This document shows, piece after piece, positions 55,612 through 64,000 of a DNA stretch of 64,000 bases. The notes under the pieces are model-generated. The model worked only from the letters and a program-made list of their open reading frames with translations, had not been told where the DNA came from and ran no database searches. Position 1 is the first letter of the stretch. Every line of letters starts with the position of its first letter. The position numbers and the translations under genes are program-made. The DNA is from Collybia mongolica. Its lineage: Eukaryota; Basidiomycota; Agaricomycetes; Agaricales; Clitocybaceae. Location of the stretch: contig JAAXNY010000005.1 in NCBI GenBank assembly GCA_013420905.1, positions 2,294,001-2,358,000 of the forward strand, written 5' to 3'.

Positions 55612-57922
55612 ATGGACATGGATGAAACGACTGGACAGACTCTACATCGCGAGACCTCATCTGCCAATGTCAAAAATCCGGCCGAAATTCCCTCCAGCGC
55701 AGAGCAATCTTTCGATAGATTATCGCGATTTTTCTTGGACGTGGAAACCTCAGAATGGGACATTTTAGTCTTATCTACGTCTCTGAAACTCCTTCTATAC
55801 CCTGCCTAGTGAGCTGAGACAGTCATTGAATGTAGCCCAAGCTGATGGCATCGACAAAGCAGGTCAACCGATTTTGAGGTCCATAGGAACTGGCTTGCCA
55901 TCACATACTCACTGCCCATTTCCAAGTGGTATTATGATGTGAGGCTTCTGGGTTTCCTGATAGATCACTGTTCTTACATCTGAATGACTGGTAGACAACT
56001 TCGGAATGGAGTGAGTATTATGCCATGTGCATTGACCAGAGATCTGAATAACTTTGACCAGCTCTCGACTACCCACCATTCTTCGCCTATTTTGAAAAAC
56101 TCCTCTCAATACCTGCATCATTCATTGATCCCAAAATTGTCGACCTCACCAACCTCAACTACGACAGCTGGTCGGTTATAGTTTACCAGCGCACAACCGT
56201 GATTCTAACCGAGTTAGTGCTTGGGGTGGCTCTCCTAAGGTACGCCCCACCACTGGCTTGACCGAAACGCTGATTCCACCATCTTTTTGCTGGAGTTAGG
56301 TTTGTGCGAGGCACTGTGGACCCTCCAATGCAACGGATAATTTCAGCCTCTCTATTTCTTCATCCCGGATTCCTCATTGTAGATCACATCCATTTCCAAT
56401 ACAACGGTTTTATGTTTGGAATCTTGTTATGGTCAATCCTAATGGCGCGCGATGTGAGCATATCATACCCCATGTTCTAGGAGTGTTGACCCGAGATTCC
56501 AGGGGAATAAACTCGCCAGCGGCATCCTCTTCGCTGTCCTATTGAATTTTAAGCACATCTACATGTATCTCGCGGTACGCATAGTTTTATGCTTATCACT
56601 GAATCATGTTGATATTCATACCTCAATAGCCTGCCTATTTTATATACCTCTTGCGTTCCTTCTGCCTATCACCGTCTGGACAATTGCAGATCAAGAATTT
56701 TCTATCCCTAGCAAATGCAGTTATCGCGGTGTTCGTCGTTTCCCTGGGTCCATTCGTTCTTATGGGCCAAATCCCCCAGTTACTTTCGAGGCTGTTCCCC
56801 TTTACAAGGGGCCTGAATCATGCGTACTGGGCCCCCAACTTCTGGGCCTTGGTGACAGCAACCGACCGCATTTTTCTTAGATGTTAGGACAAACTCTCAT
56901 TTCTTACAAAGGCAACGTGATAAAACTTCAATTCATAGATGTCACGCGTACTGGTGCAGATATCGCAGTCAATCTTTCCGGGGTTGCCTCAACTTCTCGT
57001 GGATTGGTAGGGGATACAGTATTTGCTGTATTGCCCAACGTCAAGCCCATCCACACCTTCATCGTCACGGCCGGGTTTCAGTCTGTAAGTACGATTACTA
57101 GTATGGGCCAAATCCATTGAACGCTTACATAGATCTGGCTTATCAAACTCTGGCAAAACCCAACCTATAAATCGTTTTTGACTGCGCTAACCCTATGTGG
57201 TTACACGTCATTCCTATTTGGTTGGCACGTTCATGAAAAGGCCGTGCTCCTTGTGCTGGTCCCTTTAAGGTAATATTGATAATAATAAAAATACTACAAC
57301 GTCCTCAATGCCATTGTACAGCTTGCTGGCCGGAGAGAGACATGCATACTTCCGGACATTTCTTATTGCGAGCGTCGCAGGGGTCTTCTCTCTGTTCCCG
57401 CTCTTGTTTACTCCTGGAGGTGTGTCTGACGCAGTACAACCATATCACTCACTCAGTACCGATCAAAGAATCGCTTGTGGAAGTTGCTTACTCGGCTCTA
57501 TGGATCGCCTTTGTCTATGCTGCCATGAGTCGCCGGGTTTATGAGTAAGTTCATTGGATTACCACTCAGACTCTACACCTCATCCCCATGCTTGCAGGTT
57601 CCCAAAGTCTTTCTCGTATGTCATCCTCGATACCCTTGAAAAGGTTTATCTAGCAGGTTTCCCATTCCTTCTGGCTTTCGCCAATTTATTTCCGGTGCTG
57701 ATGGAACGCCGGCGGATGAGTGCAGGCATCTGCGTCCCTTCAGGCGACATATCCTGTCCTGAATATCCAGCGACGGGCGTGTCACCGACAATGGAATTCT
57801 TGCCACTCATGCTTACCAGTGTTTATTGCGCGATAGGACTGGTGTGGGGATTTTTAAGATTGATGTTTATTTACCTGCACGAGGAGACAACATATCAAGG
57901 TCAACTGAGTGGCCTTCGATAA
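55612..57922 (+). CDS. ALG8: Dolichyl-P-Glc: Glc1Man9GlcNAc2-PP-dolichol glucosyltransferase
   Basis: Alg8 adds the second glucose to the lipid-linked N-glycan precursor in the ER lumen. Twelve exons: 55612-55808, 55860-55938, 55995-56010, 56062-56239, 56300-56453, 56503-56574, 56630-56882, 56939-57084, 57133-57269, 57322-57419, 57457-57544 and 57598-57922. They sum to 1743 nt, 580 residues, close to the yeast protein. Motifs: [59 protein letters not shown] and [10 protein letters not shown]. The YNGF and [13 protein letters not shown] segments favour Alg8 over Alg6. Exon 3 is 16 nt and one intron is 37 nt. It converges on DRG1 with 61 bp between stop codons. Confidence 0.92.
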
Positions 57923-57983
57923 TGATAGCAGTGTAGTATTACGGGTTGCCGGCTCAATTTTATATTTATCTGTAGAGGTTGTC

Positions 57984-59859
57984 TTACTTCTTGGAGATGT
58001 GTACCACTACGCATGAAAAGGAGTTAGAAGCGTCGTCAATGTAAAAGGAAGTGACGTTTACCGTCTTCGTCTTCTAAAACATGGTCCAAGCCCACCTTCT
58101 GCCCACGCGAATGTTTGGCACTCGCACCCCAGACAACGGCACTGGCGAAGGTCAATTGAAACACATCCATTGTTTTTATATGTCATAGAGATCCTTACTA
58201 CTTCATCTGTTTGGCGATCTCCTTATGAATTGAGTTACAGAAATCTTCAACTGTGCACTTCCCCCTTCGAAGCACAACGGGTTGGGTGTAATCCGGAGCA
58301 AGTCCCCGCGGTTTTGTGTAAACACGAACCAGGTCTAGTGTTTCCCACATCTTTTCAATCAGTTCGTCAATGTTAAGCCACTCTTTAGAGGATATTGGCA
58401 CAGAATGGGGAATTTTATATCTGTATTATTGGACTTAGAAAAAGATATTCGCCCGGGACGAGTCGTGCTTAGAGAGGGCAACGTACAGAAGGTCAAGCTC
58501 CTCAATTGAAATGGCATCGATCTAAAATCAATGGTTTTAGGGTATGGTATAACTTGTATTGCATTCCAGACCTTGTTCAGAATCTAAACCGCTGGACTAT
58601 CAGAGATGTTCATTAAATGACTTGGCTGGCTTACATATAATGCTGGAATATACACCCTAAATGATACGAGCATTGGCTTTGACAGACTTATGAAAATCAT
58701 CCCACTGACCTGTTCCCCTCCACAACGTCGACAAGATCATCTGCCGTAGCTCCGGGTTCCCGGATGGCGACGTCGGCGTTACTGATTTTATATTCTGACA
58801 GGATAGCCTTAATTTCGTCATGATCAATATTGGTCAAAGGAACAGTATTGGTGATTGCAATTCCGCCCTTTTCTTTTCTTCGGACGAGAATGGCTGGTGG
58901 CCGTCGATTTAATCTGATACCGAATCCTTCCAATTCAGACTCGATGAGCTTCTTATCGCCGAGCGGTTTGAGAACATCAAGGACGATAAATATAAGATTG
59001 CATGTACGGGCGACTGAGATAGAGTGCCGAATTTAGCTTCGGAGGTTTTTCTGAAGGGGTGGCTGGTGTCCATACCGGCGATGACTATTGGGATGTTAGA
59101 ATCTAAGAAGTGCGTGAACTGTGGGACTATGTGACGTACCTTGACGACCTCTTCCCCGACCGTCGTTTGCGCCTTCTATTATACCAGCTAACTCGGCCTA
59201 GTTAAAACCGCTCGAAGAGCCTGTGGTATTGACTTACGTAGGTCTAGAATCTGAATTGGGGCGCCATGCACCTTTACGGTGCCAGGGACGGTTGTAAGCG
59301 TAGTGAAATCAATTTCAGACACCTCCGAATGTGTCCCAGTAAGTTTTGACATGAGCGTCGACTGAATTCGGACGTTAGTACACGGCCAACAGATGAGGCT
59401 AATTACAGACCTTGCCCACCGAAGGGAAGCCGACAAAGCCAACTGATGCTATGCCAGTTCTATGATGGATTCAGATTATCAGCTAACTTATACCACGTTG
59501 AGTTCCGACGCGTACCTCGCGACATCGAAACCTAAGCCAGCACCTCCGCCTCCTCCGCCACCTGTTGGACTTATAAGCTCGCGCCTAAGCTTTGCAATCT
59601 TTGCCTTGAGCTGGCCAAGATGGTAGCTCGTGGCCTTATTCTTTTGGGCTATACAGGACCAGATGAGTGGGTAAAAAAGATTAGTGTAAAAATCGACATA
59701 CTTTTGGCCTAGAGGATAAATATAGCTGTTAAGTTGAATAAGGGTGGGAGGTTGAAGGAGAATCTTGCCATCTCATCTTCGATTTCCTACTGAATCGTCA
59801 AGGTGAATGGAGGAACAAAGACCAGACGAGCTTGCCTTTATCTTTTGTACGGTTGTCAT
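57984..59859 (-). CDS. RBG1: DRG1/RBG1-type GTPase, with one +1 frameshift
   Basis: This Obg-family GTPase associates with ribosomes during translation. Fifteen exons (5' to 3'): 59859-59836, 59786-59769, 59708-59702, 59648-59516, 59459-59411, 59361-59238, 59187-59140, 59084-59076, 59014-58710, 58656-58635, 58583-58572, 58521-58487, 58420-58202, 58141-58062, 58006-57984. Motifs: GFPSVGKST (G1), [10 protein letters not shown] (G2), DLPGIIEGA (G3), NKID (G4), ISSK (G5), then a C-terminal TGS domain ([37 protein letters not shown]) ending VVHISKK. The exons total 1108 nt, one more than 369 codons. The extra T is at CTT-TGA-TGT (58982-58974) in [11 protein letters not shown]. The first two introns are GC-AG. 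Confidence 0.88.
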
Positions 59860-60173
59860 TGTTGTTGGTGGATAAATCGGCTCGGAAAAAGCCGAATCTT
59901 GAAGGGGAAACGATCAATGTTGTTGTCTAGTTGGACACCAGTTGTTCACTGCCAATCCTAATTGCCCTCGAGACGCCAGCTCCCTTCCAGGCTTCAACCA
60001 ACGTTCCCTCCCTTCATCCTCTCATTCCTTGTCCTTGACGCTCACCACCGCTCGCTAGCTCTCCTAGCTTACCGCTCTTTCTGATCCCGTCGTGCAAACT
60101 TCCTATGCGACTGGCTGGTTCTGGTCTCCATATCCTAGAATCTCTATCTCTCTCACCTCTCTAGATCACAACT

Positions 60174-62177
60174 ATGTGCGGCGGTCCTAAATGGAAGAGA
60201 GAAGTTGTTCCAGACCATAAGGTTTGCTGAGTTCCCTTCTTCATGTTAACCTTTGTGGCTGACGAGCTTCGCGCCTCTAGTTTGACTTTATCGACACACG
60301 AGAGTTTACTGACAACGGCTTTGGCATGCGTATGAAGTGCGTACACTTGGATACTATGATCAAACCCGAACTTACTCTCCGCGCTTAGATACCTCTGGCT
60401 CTATATCATCGTCCTCAAATCCTTCCTGGTCTACATCTTGGATATCTTCTCAGCCGTAACTATGTTGTCCACTAAAACATGGTCAAACGAAATTTTTAAC
60501 CAATGTGAGGATATCACTGGATGTGTCTTCATTCCCTTTGAAACCGGGAAGTGGTTGTTTGTCGGCTGCATCATATTTTCTTTCCTGCTGGTGTGTGTTA
60601 CAATTCACGAACACCCGCCCAGAACTGAGCGCATGTTGTAAAAGTTGGCGTATGAATCCCGGAAATCTAAGAAGATTATTGCCAGTCGAGACATCTCGTA
60701 CGCTTTTACCAATGTCATGGCCAATCACTACTACTCTCTTCGTGAGTCAAACCTCAACATATTATTCACTTACTGACATAGGATGACAGGGTCGTATGAT
60801 CATTTCTGCTTTTTTGACCACATAAGCAACTCTACGAAGACAAGCGATGATTTTGCTTTCTTCGTTTTCTTCGTTTTCAAGAGTAAGTAGTTATATCAGA
60901 TTATTTGAACTTAATCCATCTAAATAAGTTTAATACAGGTTGGAAACGAGTTCTCCTGGCTGATGCCCCCCGTCAAACAATCAACGCTCTCACTCTGTAT
61001 GCGATTTTCCTTTCAAAACAATCCGCCCCTGGTCAATGGTATGATATCAGCAAGTACTTTGCAAAGAACAGCTTGTCAACATCCCTTTTGACGGTGACGA
61101 CTTTCCTTACCGTCACTGTATTTGCCGGATCGTTACTTGTTCTCATTGTTGCTGCTATCTGCTATATCCCTTTGCTTTGCCATATTAGAGGTAATCTCAA
61201 GGTCAGTTTCTTCATCAATATTTTGATTGTAGAGCTGAAACGACCCTTTTAAAAATAATAATATTAGGAGTATTGTTGTCACAAGGTCGACAAGGTGTGC
61301 AACGTTTATTAGCAACGTTTCTCAACACTCACCAGTACCCTCGCAGCGTATCGGCGCGGTCATTAAGCGCAGGCAAAAACAACGCCTTGCGGACGCTGCC
61401 AAGCTTGCACAGAAGGAAGCTATGGGCGACTACTCTCATTTGAAGAACAAGAAAGGAGAAATGATTGCTAAGCCTCTCCCTCAGCCGACTCTCCCCAACC
61501 TCTCCGTTGATGACGACGACGATACACTGTCAATGGTCACACGTGCCGCTCCTCCAAGCACTTATACCCAGGACTATTATTATTACAATTCTGACAAGAA
61601 CACCATCGCAGGCGACTACCCTCCGCCAATGCCAGCTTATAACCCATACTCTACTCATCAACCGCCGGGATCATATGCACACTTCCATCAGTCATCTGCA
61701 TCGGTCCACCATGAAGACCGAGGTTACCCCCAACATGCTTTATATGATGATGATAATGACAGTACGGCACACCTTTCCTCAGCCGCGGCCCCTTATGGCC
61801 AACACCATCCTCACATAGAACGCACGGGTTCAGCTACCATTCCAAATCAGTATAGCCCCGGCACAGGCAATGGTGCCAGCTATGATCCTCACGACGTCTA
61901 TCAGGGACGGGCTGGTACAGGTGCGGACCCTTCGCGAAGGCACTCACCTCCGAGTGGGCTAGCGTATGACGACCCCTCGAGCCATTCCCAACCCACCCTT
62001 GATGGGCGCGGCAACGGATACGATTCGGGTATGTCAGTGCCACCACGCATGGATAACCCATACGGAGGTTATTCAAGTAACCCTGTTACACCCCAAAGTG
62101 CAATACCTCCGCAAGCGCGAAGAGGGCGAGGGCATGATGAGGAAGGTGGAGGTGGGGGATATTCGCGAGCCATGTAA
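60174..62177 (+). CDS. KCH1: KCH-type low-affinity potassium transporter
   Basis: The KCH family (yeast Kch1/Kch2) is fungal and supports K+ influx that triggers Ca2+ uptake. Eight exons: 60174-60221, 60281-60336, 60389-60590, 60645-60741, 60790-60882, 60939-61201, 61268-61294 and 61347-62177, 538 residues. The N-terminal half has the signature order GPKWKREVVPDHKFDFID, TMLSTKTWSN, KWLFVGCIIFSFLLLAYE, IIASRDISYAFTNVMANHYY, YDHFCFFDHI, FAFFVFFVFKSWKRVLLAD and PRQTINALTLY. Hydrophobic segments lie around residues 40-65, 95-115 and 215-245. The C-terminal half is disordered and Pro/Tyr/His-rich, with an acidic DDDDD run. It is divergent from DRG1 (314 bp apart). Confidence 0.9.
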
Positions 62178-62425
62178 TTAAGTGGTCTTTCTTCTTTTTC
62201 TCTTTTTGGAACGCTCCAGTCCACGTTCTCTTACCCTACCTCTGGATAGCGACCTTTTGGGTGATACTTGTATAACATTTCGTATGATAATGGCTGGCTA
62301 TAGATTGTGTCGAATTAGCGTGATTCATGAACCTCAGATCACACTAGCGCGCCAAATGAATGAATAAGTTATCTACGACATATATTATATCTGTACTCAT
62401 GACACCACTAGAGATGACGTCTATC

Positions 62426-63335
62426 TTAACTTAATTTCTCCCATATAACTATCCCAATGAGCAAGACAAGAATAATGATGATGGCGGCTGTGACAGCCCG
62501 TTGCTTGTACATCCTAGACGGAGAAACCGTTAAAAGATTCTGTTAGAAAGGGTTGGCCTTTGTCAGCTAACAAGGGACAATGCGCACTGCCTGATCATCT
62601 TCTTCAATATACTAGAAGCGCGATCGATGGATGAATCCGCCGTGTTCAACTGCACAGGCTTGAACTTGAATGGAACAAAAACAAACATATATGGTGACAT
62701 ACAGTGCCTCTAGCGTTCTCTATTTGTTCACGCTGAGTCCGTAGATTCATCAGAATATCGGCACCTTGAGATTCAGTTTCCAGAGCAATCCGTTGAGAGT
62801 CTTGTAACCGTCTCGTGCCATCTTCAAGTAATGCAGTACTGGTGAGCAGACGTGTCCGGTCATTGTTGGATCCATAGGGCTCGTCCGACGTTGCAAATGG
62901 TTGGGAGGATGACAGTAAGTCTGAGCGTGCAGCTTGAGCATTCTGCTCCTTCAATAGTTTCTTGTACCGTGACAGATCCGCTTTCGCACTACGAAGGCGA
63001 GTATGATATTGCGCGCGCACGGACTGAGGGATCCCTTGAATTTCTATTTCCATCTGAGAGATCTGCAACGTTCCCGATAATTTAGGTGCCGCAAGGGTAT
63101 ATGATCATAGCGTACCATTTCGTCTGCCTCGTCCAGTTCCATCTCCACCCGCCTCAGGACAGTTTTACGCTGGTCTGTTGCACATTTATGCTCCTCCAAC
63201 CTGAACTATGAACGAAGAAGACTTGCCACTATGGTCATCACCGCTGCCACCTTCGAGTTTCTCCCGTATAGTGTCGATGAATTGTTGGAAGTCTTGCTCA
63301 TAGGAGTCAAAGAGGGAAGTCGGGGAGCTGTTCAT
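62426..63335 (-). CDS. VTI1: SNARE protein VTI1 (Qb-SNARE)
   Basis: Vti1 mediates fusion in Golgi, endosome and vacuole traffic. Exons 2-5 are clear: 63200-63116, 63062-62703, 62649-62588 and 62513-62426. Exon 1 starts at 63335 (MNSSPTSLFDSYEQDFQQFI) but its donor is uncertain. The N-terminal three-helix domain is followed by the SNARE motif (SQGADILMNLRTQREQIENA, then LNTADSSIDRASSILKKMI) and a C-terminal membrane anchor (AVTAAIIIILVLLI) ending EKLS. The only donor that keeps the frame between exons 1 and 2 would make a 22-nt intron, too short to trust. A base error or unusual splice site near 63210-63250 is possible. It is divergent from EMC3 over 154 bp. Confidence 0.88.
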
Positions 63336-63489
63336 AATGCCGTATTAGTTACGTTCCGCCAGGGAGTCCGAGAGGAAAAGAGAGGTATTTGTACAGAAGG
63401 GTGCGCTGCGCACACAAGGACGAATTTTGTTGTGGCGGTGAAACCAGAAGTGATCGTGTCCGGCGCTAATTCTTTGTCTTCCCGCAACC

Positions 63490-64000
63490 ATGTCGAACTC
63501 AGCGTACGTTTCATTCACCCTCACTTACAGTATACCCCCACCTTCTGTTTACTTATTAATACTTCCTTTCATAGTGCATCGCTGTTTCTTGACCCCCAGA
63601 TTCGGGACTGGGTTTTGTTTCCAATTACCCTTGTCATGGTCTGTCCTGTCACGACTGCCATTTATTTTGTGCGAATCTTCTACTTAAGAGAATCCTAATA
63701 GATCTTGGTTGGAATTTTGCGGCACTACATTGTGCTTCTCCTTCAATCACCTCCCAAAAAACTGCCTCGAACTGCCATCCGCGAACAGTGAGTCAGGGCA
63801 ACAGCATCACTCATGTATCGCAATAACTCTCAACCAGGCGCGCGCTTGTGCGGTCCCAGATCCTACGTGCCACATCGTCCAACTCACCTATTCCTCCACC
63901 ATTCTACATCTCGATCTCACGACACCTGTCCGAGGCATTTGAAGTAGGAACCTTCCTCAAGGACGGCCCACCCAAAGGTGACGCAGCCCCCGTTCCACCA
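63490..64000 (+). CDS. EMC3: ER membrane protein complex subunit 3 (5' part)
   Basis: EMC3 is the core insertase subunit of the ER membrane complex and is related to Oxa1/YidC. Exons: 63490-63503 (14 nt), 63575-63638, 63702-63787, and 63838 running past the window end. The protein starts MSNSAASLFLDPQIRDWVLF and continues with a first membrane segment, then GILRHYIVLLLQSPPKKLP, IREQRALVRSQILRA and SISRHLSEAFEVGTFLKDG, all family signatures. About 110 residues of an expected 250-300 are in the window. No damage is visible. The 154-bp divergent region shared with VTI1 must hold both promoters. Confidence 0.92.

Noticed and set aside
1..64000. CRISPR arrays, rRNA or tRNA genes, telomere repeats
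   Set aside because: None seen. Tandem repeats present are minisatellite or transposon units, and the sequence is eukaryotic nuclear DNA.

Overview
The window looks like nuclear DNA of a filamentous basidiomycete fungus, most likely an agaricomycete. The genes at the right have many short GT-AG introns of about 37-70 nt. They include a fungal KCH-type potassium transporter. The rest is fungal transposon families: chromodomain Ty3/Gypsy elements, Tad-like LINEs with RNase H, Tc1 elements, Helitrons and a hAT relic. I could not identify the species.

Layout. Bases 1-9.0 kb are AT-rich repeats, mostly a head-to-tail array of three Helitron-like units with decayed helicase fragments. At 10.3 kb there is a hAT relic. 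From about 10.9 to 46.6 kb lies one nested transposon stack that can be unpacked from its target-site duplications. A 5'-truncated LINE (LINE-1, minus strand) was split by a Gypsy element (Gypsy-1, 15256-45702, TSD CTTTT). Gypsy-1 was then hit by an unclassified insert (about 24173-26941), a second, young Gypsy element (Gypsy-2, 27524-36060, TSD GGACC), a full-length LINE-2 (36283-42600, 15-bp TSD) and a truncated LINE-3 (43913-45426). Three almost identical 1608-bp Tc1 elements sit in LINE-1, in the unclassified insert and in the pol gene of Gypsy-2. A fourth Helitron-like copy, inverted and nearly identical to the second, ends the repeat block at 49734.

The right end (49.9-64 kb) is compact and gene-dense. 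It holds ribonucleotide reductase small subunit, a Pro/Ser-rich protein of unknown function, VMA21 (V-ATPase assembly), ALG8 (N-glycan glucosyltransferase), a DRG1/RBG1-type GTPase, a KCH-type potassium transporter, the SNARE VTI1 and the start of EMC3. Three gene pairs are divergent over 154-314 bp. These are housekeeping genes for secretion, the vacuole and DNA precursors, and they do not form a functional cluster.

Most notable: a complete-looking -1 frameshift signal and a Tf1-type self-priming signal in Gypsy-2; about 1000 codons of extra coding sequence downstream of pol in Gypsy-1 and a zinc-knuckle ORF in the same place in Gypsy-2; strong CpG-to-TpG decay in Gypsy-1; a row of small hairpins with a constant CAAGT loop and changing, complementary stems; helically spaced iterons at the Helitron 5' end; and a CTT-TGA +1 frameshift inside the otherwise intact DRG1 gene, which also has GC-AG introns and 7-18 nt microexons.
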